Shown: in pieces, positions 1 to 7,485 of the stretch
Layout: each line of letters begins with the position of its first letter
Numbering within the stretch: the first letter of the stretch is position 1
NCBI GenBank assembly: GCA_002432565.1
Contig: DJFP01000294.1
Location: 3,330 to 12,150 of the forward strand
Reading direction: 5' to 3'
Origin: Flavobacteriales bacterium UBA5869
GTDB lineage: Bacteria; Bacteroidota; Bacteroidia; Flavobacteriales_D; Crocinitomicaceae
Length of the DNA: 8,821 nucleotides
Notes under the pieces: model-generated
Told to the model about the DNA's origin: nothing
The model's input: only the letters and a program-made list of their open reading frames with translations
Database searches by the model: none
Made by a program: the position numbers and the translations under genes

Positions 1-101
1 TCCAAAACCAAAACTTTTAAACCCTCTTTAATCAATTTAGAGGAAGCTACAGAACCGGCAGGACCTGCACCAATTACAACAACATCAACTTCTTTAGTCA
101 T
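1..101 (-). CDS. N-terminus of an FAD-dependent oxidoreductase, possibly a flavin-dependent halogenase (partial)
   Basis: Only the first 33 residues and part of the next codon are inside; the gene continues beyond base 1. The protein begins MTKEVDVVVIGAGPAGSVAS and continues to KVLVL. This is a beta-strand followed by the dinucleotide-binding loop GAGPAGS (residues about 11-17) and the second strand of a Rossmann fold. GxGPAGSxxA is typical of the halogenase, geranylgeranyl-reductase and aromatic-hydroxylase group of flavoproteins, and differs from the GSGxxGL loop of the two CrtI-like neighbours. Flexirubins are often chlorinated on the aryl ring, so a halogenase would fit, but that is inference from context. 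The ATG overlaps the end of the upstream gene by 8 bp (ATGTATGACTAA carries both the start and the TAA), which suggests translational coupling. The flavoprotein call is firm. The reaction is unknown because the catalytic regions are not in view. Confidence 0.8.
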   Translation of the reverse strand, partial: MTKEVDVVVIGAGPAGSVASSKLIKEGLKVLVL

Positions 102-1617
102 ACATTTTGATTTTTTCTATTACTTGCTTATTGTTTACAAAATTAAAAGATGTTACAAGAGCACCAATGGTAGCACCCAAAATTCCGTGGAAAATGATGT
201 TTTGCCCTGTAAGGAACAAATTCGGAATATGCGTTTTTGTATTAATCTGTGTCTTGTGGGTGTGTTTGAAGTCCTTCTGTATCCCATACATGGAACCATT
301 TGGGGTGGAAACATAATCCCGGTAAGTAACCGGAGTAGAAGAATAGCAATTTTTCACTTTCGATCTGATTCCGGGAAAACGTTCTTCCAGGCGGGCCAAA
401 ATACGCTCTTCACAAGCTTTTTTAAAGGCTTCGTAAGCCTCCTCACGTGTTCCTTCCTTAACAATGGTGCGAACGGAATCTTCCCAGGTCTTAAATTCAT
501 TAAAGTCAAGGTAACACATCACTGAAACAGACTCTGCATATTCCTTCGTGTTTTTGGAAACCTGGGCAGAAGTAAAGGTCATCTGAGGCCAATCTTCCGA
601 AAAATGGAACTCTTCGTTCCAAATGTTATCGGTGAAATAATCGTAATAATTGGAGTTGAAATACGGAAGGGTATTTTCATGCAGCGATAAATACACCATA
701 AACGATGCGATCGTGTTCGGTAATGCGTTCACCCGATTTGTATAAGCGGTTTTAAAACGTTCTCTTCCCAGCAGGTTGATGGTTTCCTTCGGATGTAAGT
801 TTGAGATCACAAAATCACAGGAAAACTCGCTTCCATCTGAACAGATAACAGACTCTATCGTTCCCGACTCACTAAAATTTGCGCCTGTTACCTCCTTTCT
901 TTTCAAAACTTCGCCGCCATTCTCTGAAATCTTCTTCTTCAACAGTTTGGCGATCTGTGAACCTCCATTGATAAAACGATAACTGCCTTTGATGAAACTA
1001 TTCAATATCAGGGCAACCACATAGAATGGCGTAACTCCTTTTATTCCGGCATAAAGCGGGCCTGAACCCAGGATTACTTTGATGAGATCTTCATTGTCGG
1101 TTAAAGAGGCAAGATGTTCCCAGGCACCAACTTCCAATACTTCCGTATGTTCCACGTAATTGATCTCCGATTCCAGTTCAATGTTGTAAAGCGGGAAATA
1201 GGTACAGTATATTTGTATTTCATGAACAATTTGGTCGATATCACCGGCATTTTCCGGGAAACTGGCTTTCAATTGTTCCGTAAAGTTTTGATAACCTATT
1301 CCATGACTTACTGTTTTGCCGTTTGCCAGGCGGATGATGTCAAACGCATGCTCATCCAGGCGTTTCATCTTTAAGTCGTCGTAGATTCCCAAATACTTGA
1401 AAATGCGGTAGAGATTTTCTCCTTTGTCCAATCCGCCGACATAATGAACACCGGTATCGAATACTTTTCTGTCACGGCTAAATACCTGCAGAGAACCACC
1501 GATCTGGTGATTTTTTTCCAGGACCTGAACTTTATAACCATGTTTAGCAAGTACCAAAGCGCTCACCAAACCGCCGATACCACTACCGATTACTATTATC
1601 TTTTGTCCCGGGTTCAA
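94..1617 (-). CDS. CrtI/RetSat-like FAD-dependent oxidoreductase (phytoene desaturase superfamily), TTG start
   Basis: This 507-residue protein has full family length. It opens with KIIVIGSGIGGL (residues 6-17), the ADP-binding fold, followed by an acidic residue at the second strand (VLEK, E34). IGGS at 39-42 and FDTGVHYVGG (53-62) resemble the carotenoid isomerase and retinol saturase branch. Near the C-terminus, LFLTGQN (467-473) and the Gly/Ala-rich ILGATIGAL stretch form the usual second FAD contact. The start is TTG: an in-frame stop lies five codons upstream with no ATG or GTG between, and the Rossmann strand begins only five residues in, so no later start is possible. One base separates it from the preceding stop. 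Such enzymes desaturate, saturate or isomerise polyenes. In this cluster it may act on the pigment chain or ring, but no carotenoid gene is nearby and the substrate cannot be read from sequence. Confidence 0.9.
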   Translation of the reverse strand: MNPGQKIIVIGSGIGGLVSALVLAKHGYKVQVLEKNHQIGGSLQVFSRDRKVFDTGVHYVGGLDKGENLYRIFKYLGIYDDLKMKRLDEHAFDIIRLANGKTVSHGIGYQNFTEQLKASFPENAGDIDQIVHEIQIYCTYFPLYNIELESEINYVEHTEVLEVGAWEHLASLTDNEDLIKVILGSGPLYAGIKGVTPFYVVALILNSFIKGSYRFINGGSQIAKLLKKKISENGGEVLKRKEVTGANFSESGTIESVICSDGSEFSCDFVISNLHPKETINLLGRERFKTAYTNRVNALPNTIASFMVYLSLHENTLPYFNSNYYDYFTDNIWNEEFHFSEDWPQMTFTSAQVSKNTKEYAESVSVMCYLDFNEFKTWEDSVRTIVKEGTREEAYEAFKKACEERILARLEERFPGIRSKVKNCYSSTPVTYRDYVSTPNGSMYGIQKDFKHTHKTQINTKTHIPNLFLTGQNIIFHGILGATIGALVTSFNFVNNKQVIEKIKMYD

Positions 1618-1618
1618 C

Positions 1619-4600
1619 TTAAAGTCTTTTTAGGATCATTAACACATTTGAAGTCTTGGATGAATGTTCGATCAATTCGAAACCAAATCCGTTCTCGTGT
1701 GCAAAACGCTCGATTTCTTTTGCAGACAGGAATGACAGATCATTCGTCGTCTTATTAAAATTAAACCATTTTGTGGAAAGCGTCTCTGTTAATTTGGTGT
1801 TTTTCAATCGGTCCCGGAACTCGATGATTCCATCACGGATTACGATAATTCCATTTGCTCCCAGTTTCGTATTGACTTTTTTCAATAACTCCAGCTGTTC
1901 TTCCGGACGCAGGTAGTGGATCACATCATTGAAAAAATAAATATCCGCTTCCGGCATGTTCCATTCCCGAATATCGGCAGCGTGGAAACTCAACCCGGAA
2001 GATTTCTTAATGCAGTTATCGGCAACAGCAACCTTGTCTTCGTCGTAATCCATCCCGACAATCTCCCTCGAAGGATCGAAATAATGCAGGAAAACAGAAA
2101 GATAACCATAGCCGCAACCCACATCCACAATGCGTTTTCGATCACCGATCAAGTGGTTGTAGAAATCAAAATTCTTGCGTTCCATCATCCATTTTACACG
2201 GACATACCATTCCAAAACCGGACCCTTTAGCAAGTAATTCTCAAGTACCTTGCGGGTATAAAAAGAGGTGTCCGCATATTCTTTTCGGAATTCTACCATT
2301 TCGGCACGCATCACCTTCATTGCCCGTTTGGAAAAATCACTGTAAGACTCTCTTTCCAATGCGCGCATGCGTCTCAGTGGTTTTACCAAAATTTTCCCCT
2401 GGTTGATGATCAGGTCATTCTTCGGGTTCACTTCGTGATTGCCTAAAATCAGTAAAGGCTGGACCGGAATATTCAGCTCCTTTGAAATATAAAATGCTCC
2501 CTTATGGAAACGCTTGATTTCACCATCCGGACTACGTGTTCCTTCAGGAAAAATAACGATGGAATAGCCTTCGCCGATCCGTTTTTTGATCTCTCCCAAA
2601 TTTCCGTCGGCACCTTCCTCTGCAAATAAATAACCTCCATACCGAATAAAAGGAGCAAAAATAGGCGAATTGTATACCCATTTCTTAACCATAATAATCG
2701 TTTTGGGATTAAGCATCAGCACTACCAAAATATCCAAAAACGAGGTGTGATTCGGGATGATGATACTTGGATCCCTGTAATTCAACCGTTGCCTGTCAAT
2801 AATTCTCTTTTCAACATGCAGACCGGCATACAAGGTAGATTTCGCCAATTTGGAAATGGAGAAGTTCAGTATTTCCTGTTTCTTAATGCGGCTGATTGGA
2901 GTTGGGATCAATACGAAGATCAACAGGATATTCAGGATCAGACTTCCGACAAAGAAGTAGAAAAATAAGAGCAAACTATAAATGAAGTAGAAAAAGGTAA
3001 TTGGTCCCCGGCCCTTTTTCTTCCTGTTCAGCACAAAAAAGTTGTAAACCCGCGGCTGAACGTATAAAGTGATCAGCATGATAGACCCGATACCAATAAC
3101 ACTTATTGTTCCGATGGAATGAATAGCAGGATGTTTTGCGAAAATAAGCACTCCTGTCCCGATAATGGTTGCAATTCCCGAAAGGATGATTCCTGATTGT
3201 GTTGATCTCAGGGAATTCACTCCTGTTCTGGCCTGTTGGATCAGTCCGTCTGTGGTGAAGATACTGAAGTCGTCTCCCAAACCGAAAATGAAGGTTGCAA
3301 CAATGATATTGATGAAGTTGAACGGAATATCAAAAATGCTTGCAATTCCCAGGATCCAGATCCAGCCCAAAACCATTGGGAAGAACGCAAATAAAGTCAA
3401 TTCGATCCTTCCGTAAATGATCAAAAGGGAAAAGAATACGAGCAGTGAAGAAAAAAGGAACAGGTAATCGAAATCCTGTTTCACTACATTCAGCATCGAT
3501 TTGGCCATTTCTGAAATATCCAGGACAAAAATACCATCGATTCGATCGAGTTCTCCTTTAACAAGTTCCTGTTTGTCCTTCTTAACGGTAATAGAAGTCA
3601 CATATGTATGTCTTCCCTTGTCTTCCGAAACAAATTTACTCAGCCCGATTTCCTTTGCCAGGTTCTCACCTTCCTTTTTATCGAAAGAAAGTGATTCAGT
3701 GGAACTAAAAAACGGTTCAAAACCCGCTGCATTCAATCTGTAGTTTGGAGCAAGTGCTTTGATCTCAGATGCCACCTGCGGATTGGCACTCCAGAATTGA
3801 CGCCAGTTCTTTTGTGATTCATTCAGCGTTTTATCGGAAGGAAGATAAGGCGACAACGAAACAAATTCCGAAATTCCGTATTGTTCTTTTGCAGATACAA
3901 ATGTTTGATAAACCGCGTCGTTTTGAGCCCGGGCTGCTTCTTTCGTTGGAGCAGATGAAAAAACAAAGAGTTTTTTATCTGTATTCGGGTTGATGCCTGT
4001 GTAAAACTTCTCTTTCTCTTTTAGCTCCGGAGTATGGAATGACAAGTTGTTCATATCCGAATCAAAATTCACATCGGATGATTTATATAAAAACACCAAT
4101 GAGACCAGGGTGATCAGTAAAAAAGAGATTCTTACAAATGATTTTTTTAGTTTAAAATTAACTTTGTAGTTGTTTTTGTCCTTGATTCGGATTCCCAGGC
4201 TTTCGATCAATACCGGAAGGAAAAGCAGGGTAAAAAGGACCGATCCTGACAAAGTACAAAGTGCAATTAATCCGAAATTCTGAAGAACTACAGAATTAGT
4301 GAAAAGCAAAGCCCCAAGTGCAGCGATGGTTGTAAAACTTCCAAGCATCATCGGTGAACTGATCTCTTTCACCGTTCTAACCACGCTTCCCAAATGCTTC
4401 AAATGTGTAAAGAAGTGGAAAGAATAATCCAGTACAATTCCAAGTAAAACGGAAGAGGTAGCCAGCGAAATTGCTGATATCTCAGGATGCAGGTAACCCA
4501 CCAGTCCGGCCCCGCTCAGGATTCCGAAAAAGCCGGGAAGCAGAAAATAGAAAGGAGCCAAAACACTTCTGTAATAAAAAATCAGCAGCAACAAAATAGC

Positions 4601-5422
4601 CGTTATACTGATAATTGCGGTTAGAAACGAATCCGACTTGACTTGTTTTGCGTTTGCAACAGCGATCTGGAAAATCCCGAAGTAATCAAAGTTCAACCCC
4701 TTTTCTTTGGCTTTCGTTTGTTTAAACCCTTCCAAACGATCCGCAAATTTCTCCAGCTTTTTGGTGTCCTTCTGGTTCAGGTCAATGGTTCCGAAGAAAA
4801 AAGCATGGCGTTCATCCTGTGAGTAAACAACCCCGTCCTTTACAATATAGGTACTGGAATCACCATTGGGATTCAACAGCTTTAATTGTCCGTAAAACAA
4901 TCCCAGGGGATCGTTTGCAGCCAATTTGCTTACGAAGAATGCATTTGGTCCGGTCAATAAATCCGCGGTTCGCTTCAATCCCTTTGCAATGGAATCTTTT
5001 TGAAGTTTTTCCTGTAGCTTCTCGTAATCTTTATTTGTCAGGTTGTACAGCGAACTTTTCTGAAGGAATGCGATCAAGGCACCTTCATCCACCGGCTTTA
5101 CGACCTCCACATCTTTTAGTTCTTTGGAAAATTGCTTTTCCAGGTCAGCTTTCAGTTCTTCCAGTTTTTCAAGCGTGACTTCCTCATCTTCCTGTGCTTC
5201 GATGGAGAAAACGACCTGTTTATTCAGTTTGTTCTTCTGAACAATGTCATTAAACTTTTTGAATTCCTTTCCCTGAGGGAAAATGGCATAGAGATCTTCG
5301 TTGATCTTCAATTTGGAAACACCAACAAACAAAAAAGCAAGCACAAGCATGAAACTTCCCCAAAAAACAAGTCTTTTTTTAAGAAAAAATTCAACTATTC
5401 GAGCACAAATTTGACCGATCAT
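1619..5422 (-). CDS. Trifunctional MMPL/RND-type transporter, lysophospholipid acyltransferase-like and class I SAM methyltransferase fusion
   Basis: This 1267-residue protein has three domains in one intact frame. Residues 1-800 are an MMPL/RND exporter. It has a first membrane helix at about 19-37, large periplasmic loops at about 40-265 and 450-645, and helix clusters at about 266-446 and 650-790. LGIVLDYSFHF (327-337) carries the Asp-Tyr pair typical of the proton relay, and FGLGDDFSIF (713-722) is its second-half counterpart. Two more hydrophobic segments at about 808-842 lead to a PlsC-type acyltransferase with NHTSFLD (891-897, the HX4D motif) and FPEGTRSPDG (958-967). Residues about 1095-1267 form a methyltransferase with VDVGCGYG (1099-1106), acidic D1125 and AADI at 1148-1151. 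I know this three-part arrangement from Bacteroidota proteins and single-domain equivalents from aryl polyene clusters. Its likely role is pigment export together with acylation and methylation. The 56-bp upstream gap holds a possible internal promoter. Confidence 0.93.
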   Translation of the reverse strand: MIGQICARIVEFFLKKRLVFWGSFMLVLAFLFVGVSKLKINEDLYAIFPQGKEFKKFNDIVQKNKLNKQVVFSIEAQEDEEVTLEKLEELKADLEKQFSKELKDVEVVKPVDEGALIAFLQKSSLYNLTNKDYEKLQEKLQKDSIAKGLKRTADLLTGPNAFFVSKLAANDPLGLFYGQLKLLNPNGDSSTYIVKDGVVYSQDERHAFFFGTIDLNQKDTKKLEKFADRLEGFKQTKAKEKGLNFDYFGIFQIAVANAKQVKSDSFLTAIISITAILLLLIFYYRSVLAPFYFLLPGFFGILSGAGLVGYLHPEISAISLATSSVLLGIVLDYSFHFFTHLKHLGSVVRTVKEISSPMMLGSFTTIAALGALLFTNSVVLQNFGLIALCTLSGSVLFTLLFLPVLIESLGIRIKDKNNYKVNFKLKKSFVRISFLLITLVSLVFLYKSSDVNFDSDMNNLSFHTPELKEKEKFYTGINPNTDKKLFVFSSAPTKEAARAQNDAVYQTFVSAKEQYGISEFVSLSPYLPSDKTLNESQKNWRQFWSANPQVASEIKALAPNYRLNAAGFEPFFSSTESLSFDKKEGENLAKEIGLSKFVSEDKGRHTYVTSITVKKDKQELVKGELDRIDGIFVLDISEMAKSMLNVVKQDFDYLFLFSSLLVFFSLLIIYGRIELTLFAFFPMVLGWIWILGIASIFDIPFNFINIIVATFIFGLGDDFSIFTTDGLIQQARTGVNSLRSTQSGIILSGIATIIGTGVLIFAKHPAIHSIGTISVIGIGSIMLITLYVQPRVYNFFVLNRKKKGRGPITFFYFIYSLLLFFYFFVGSLILNILLIFVLIPTPISRIKKQEILNFSISKLAKSTLYAGLHVEKRIIDRQRLNYRDPSIIIPNHTSFLDILVVLMLNPKTIIMVKKWVYNSPIFAPFIRYGGYLFAEEGADGNLGEIKKRIGEGYSIVIFPEGTRSPDGEIKRFHKGAFYISKELNIPVQPLLILGNHEVNPKNDLIINQGKILVKPLRRMRALERESYSDFSKRAMKVMRAEMVEFRKEYADTSFYTRKVLENYLLKGPVLEWYVRVKWMMERKNFDFYNHLIGDRKRIVDVGCGYGYLSVFLHYFDPSREIVGMDYDEDKVAVADNCIKKSSGLSFHAADIREWNMPEADIYFFNDVIHYLRPEEQLELLKKVNTKLGANGIIVIRDGIIEFRDRLKNTKLTETLSTKWFNFNKTTNDLSFLSAKEIERFAHENGFGFELIEHSSKTSNVLMILKRL

Positions 5423-5460
5423 GAGTGTTAGTTTCGGAAAGAGGAGAAATTATTAGGCGG

Positions 5461-5476
5461 CAAAGCTACAAAAATA
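5461..5476 (-). promoter_or_regulatory. Possible internal promoter ahead of the trifunctional transporter gene
   Basis: The 56-bp gap between the oxidoreductase and the transporter carries two adjacent minus-strand matches to TAnnTTTG: TATTTTTG (5476 to 5469) and TAGCTTTG (5468 to 5461). A start near 5455 would leave a leader of about 33 nt. No -33 TTTG or TTG lies at the right distance, so this is a candidate only. It would allow the transporter to be made separately from the upstream enzyme. Confidence 0.35.
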
Positions 5477-5478
5477 TC

Positions 5479-7074
5479 TCATGCTGTGAGTTTTGTACCT
5501 TTTTTGTATGCATTTAGCAGTTTTTTGAATTTGGGTTTGTCCCATTTCTTTAGCACAATTAAGGATGCATTGAAAGCTGTTTTAACGGCAATCGGAACAC
5601 CACCGCCCAATTCTGCCCACTGACCTCCCACAATCAGGTTTTTCACCGGCGTTCGGTAATGAGCAATTTTGCTCTGCATGTTTTTCTTCCCCGGACGTGT
5701 TCCCATCATGGAACCGTTTTTATTACCCGTATAGCGATAATACGTAACCGGAGTAGCCACTTCGTAAAACAAGATGTGTTTACGCAGGTCCGGACACATT
5801 TTAGCTTCTACCCGTTCAAAAATGATCCGGGCAAAGTCATCTTTAAGTTTCTTATAGGCTTCGGTCCGAACAAAATCTCCCTTGGCATTCTTTTCTGTCT
5901 GCCAGTTGTTCATGTAATCCATCCACGCCGGAACATACAGCGTAACAGTCCCCATTCCTTCCGGGGCAAGTGTATGATCGCGTACAGTAGGTGCCAAAAC
6001 AGAAATCGCAGATTTGTGCGGATCACCGGAACTGTGTTCATCGCGCGTACTGGATTCCTCACAAACGAGGGTCAATTCGTGTCCGAAACCTAAACTTTCT
6101 GCCGTACAATCCAAAGCCACGGAGATGGTCACCGAAGAACTGTACATTTCCGAATCATTCAATGTTTCGAAGAATTTTGGCGGAACGAGGTGCTGTGGTA
6201 CTAATTTCCGGTACAGGAAGTCGACATCACAAGCCGCAATAACATATTTCGTTTTTACCTGGTATTCTTTCGCACGATTTTTATAGCGGACCGCTGATAT
6301 GAGTTCATTTTCAAAATCAAATCCAACTACTTCAGAGCTTAATCGGATCTCGCATTTCTCCGGCACAACCTGTTTTTCGAGCCATGCAGGAATCACCTGG
6401 CTTCCACCGATCGGCGGGTTTTGGTAGTCCGAATTATATGCCCAGGCAATCGGGAAGATGCATGAAAGCAGATCGCGTTCCGTACAGAAAAGTTCCTGCA
6501 GCGCCGGGTCCTTGAAAAATTTGCTCAATCCTTTTTTCACATCATCACCACCGATAGCATAAGGAATTAACGGATAAATGATTCCAAGCTGTTTCAACCG
6601 AAAGAATGGTATTTCCAGCGGAGATTTGGTTTCTATAGATTGGAAAAATTCCGGAAACCGGAGTGAAACTTTCGCGATACGCCTGGCAACTTTAAAAAAT
6701 CGCTCAATTCCTTTCTTTTCATGCGGAAAATCCGAAATCAACCGATCTCTCAATTCATCCGGATTATTCGTAAGTAAGTAATCGTGATTGGTGGAAATAT
6801 GCCGCTGAATACGTTTCATCAATTGAGGTTTCGGGTAATCCTCTCCCAGCATTTTAAAAACACGGGTTACAGTTCCTTCCTCGTTGTATTGATTTAACCA
6901 GTGAATAGCAGTATCAAAAACAAAATCTTTGCGTTCAAAACCCTGTAAATATCCCCCGATCAGGTAATGTTTTTCCAATACAAGGACTTTCATTCCTGAT
7001 CTGGACAATAATGCTGCGGAAAGTAAACCGCTTACACCCGAGCCGATGATGGTAACGTCAAATTCTTCGTTCAT
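5479..7074 (-). CDS. CrtI/RetSat-like FAD-dependent oxidoreductase, first gene of the minus-strand operon
   Basis: This 531-residue protein belongs to the same superfamily as the gene at 94-1617. The ADP-binding strand and loop DVTIIGSGVSGL cover residues 6-17, VLEK puts the acidic residue at 34, IGGY is at 39-42 and FDTAIHW at 53-59. The C-terminal FAD contact is NLIVGGQW (479-486), followed by a Gly-rich LGGGVP. The two paralogs keep the same spacing over their first 60 residues but differ clearly elsewhere, so they are old duplicates or separate recruits rather than a recent copy. The ATG at 7074 is needed because the Rossmann strand starts at residue 6. No Shine-Dalgarno sequence is visible; a -7-like box ends only 7 bases before the ATG. 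The likely role is oxidation, reduction or isomerisation of a pigment intermediate. Other possibilities are a phytoene desaturase-like or amine oxidase-like enzyme with an unknown substrate. Confidence 0.92.
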   Translation of the reverse strand: MNEEFDVTIIGSGVSGLLSAALLSRSGMKVLVLEKHYLIGGYLQGFERKDFVFDTAIHWLNQYNEEGTVTRVFKMLGEDYPKPQLMKRIQRHISTNHDYLLTNNPDELRDRLISDFPHEKKGIERFFKVARRIAKVSLRFPEFFQSIETKSPLEIPFFRLKQLGIIYPLIPYAIGGDDVKKGLSKFFKDPALQELFCTERDLLSCIFPIAWAYNSDYQNPPIGGSQVIPAWLEKQVVPEKCEIRLSSEVVGFDFENELISAVRYKNRAKEYQVKTKYVIAACDVDFLYRKLVPQHLVPPKFFETLNDSEMYSSSVTISVALDCTAESLGFGHELTLVCEESSTRDEHSSGDPHKSAISVLAPTVRDHTLAPEGMGTVTLYVPAWMDYMNNWQTEKNAKGDFVRTEAYKKLKDDFARIIFERVEAKMCPDLRKHILFYEVATPVTYYRYTGNKNGSMMGTRPGKKNMQSKIAHYRTPVKNLIVGGQWAELGGGVPIAVKTAFNASLIVLKKWDKPKFKKLLNAYKKGTKLTA

Positions 7075-7076
7075 TC

Positions 7077-7084
7077 GGGTTCAA
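7077..7084 (-). repeat. TTGAACCC element, two bases before the minus-strand operon start
   Basis: The minus strand reads TTGAACCC, then GA, then the ATG at 7074. The same 8-mer sits directly before the plus-strand ATG at 7486 and contains the TTG start at 1617. Its first three bases overlap the end of the possible -7 box TAATTTTG. Confidence 0.4.
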
Positions 7085-7119
7085 AATTAATGAAATAGAG
7101 CTTTCGGCGCTTCAAAATT
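7080..7119. repeat. 9-bp direct repeat TTCAAAATT, two copies 31 bp apart
   Basis: TTCAAAATT occurs at 7080-7088 and 7111-7119, about three helical turns apart, just upstream of the minus-strand start at 7074. The copies coincide with the proposed -7 and -33 boxes, so the repeat may simply reflect both boxes containing TTTTG. It could also be a tandem regulator site. Confidence 0.4.
7082..7116 (-). promoter_or_regulatory. Possible promoter of the minus-strand operon, nearly leaderless
   Basis: On the minus strand, TAATTTTG (7089 to 7082) fits TAnnTTTG and TTTG (7116 to 7113) fits the -33 box, with 23 bases between them, at the upper limit of the usual range. Transcription would begin within about three bases of the ATG at 7074, giving a leaderless or nearly leaderless message. 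The match may be chance in AT-rich DNA. Confidence 0.35.
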
Positions 7120-7407
7120 CCCGATTTTAGTAATAAGATGATCCCTCAGAAATAATGTAATTAATGGATATCAAAAATGTTTTAATCCTTCAGCTGGTAA
7201 ATTACTTCCTTCTATGAATAAGACTTGTGATTGCCGGTAAACAGCAGTCTGCTTCCTGAAAATTTCATCGAAACAACCCGATATTGCGTCTTGTTTACGC
7301 TCGTATCACACCACTTTCAAGCGATCTGGAGACACTCCTTTCACGAACTCACGTTAATTTGCTTGCTATGAAGAATTAACATACAAACAAGAAACTATTT
7401 TTTTTTC

Positions 7408-7415
7408 TAACTTTG
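7408..7415 (+). promoter_or_regulatory. Bacteroidota-type -7 promoter box for the methyltransferase/ammonia-lyase operon
   Basis: TAACTTTG matches the Bacteroidota -7 consensus TAnnTTTG exactly. Transcription would start near 7420 and give a leader of about 65 nt before the ATG at 7486. No TTTG or TTG is found 17-23 bases upstream; that space is occupied by ATACAAACAAG and then a nine-T run (7398-7406). The -33 element is therefore weak or absent, and an activator may be needed. Confidence 0.5.
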
Positions 7416-7477
7416 GCGCCACGTTTTAAATTAACCCTGATCGAACGACAAGTAACTAAACTCAAATTCGGTATAGA

Positions 7478-7485
7478 TTGAACCC
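7478..7485 (+). repeat. TTGAACCC element, directly before the methyltransferase start
   Basis: TTGAACCC ends at 7485 and the ATG starts at 7486. It takes the place where a Shine-Dalgarno sequence would be expected but has no anti-16S character. It matches the element at 7077-7084 upstream of the divergent gene. Confidence 0.4.

Larger units (their letters stand above)
7075..7485. other. Divergent non-coding region between the two operons
   Basis: These 411 bp separate the divergent start codons. I found no reading frame of useful length; the ATGs at 7091, 7139, 7214 and 7368 all stop within ten codons. No tRNA, riboswitch core or strong hairpin is visible. It contains a plus-strand -7 box after a nine-T tract (7398-7415), a possible minus-strand promoter (7082-7116), a 9-bp direct repeat, two copies of TTGAACCC next to the starts, and a small near-palindrome AGCAG-T-CTGCT at 7243-7253. 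The length exceeds what two back-to-back promoters need, so control sites in 7120-7390 are plausible but not identified. Confidence 0.75.

Noticed and set aside
94..1617. Carotenoid phytoene desaturase crtI
   Set aside because: The superfamily fits, but the DTGVHY-type motif is nearer the retinol saturase branch and no phytoene synthase or lycopene cyclase is in the window.
5659..6093. A 144-codon plus-strand reading frame inside the oxidoreductase gene
   Set aside because: It lies wholly antisense to a well-supported gene, has no recognisable motif and no start signal; it is a shadow of the opposite strand. The same applies to the 133-, 119- and 104-codon plus-strand frames elsewhere.
7243..7253. 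Near-palindrome AGCAG-T-CTGCT as an operator or terminator
   Set aside because: Five-base arms with a one-base centre are common by chance; there is no T-run after it and no second copy.
7351..7415. TTTG at 7358-7361 as the -33 box partner of the -7 box at 7408
   Set aside because: The spacing is 46 bases, about twice the usual 17-23.
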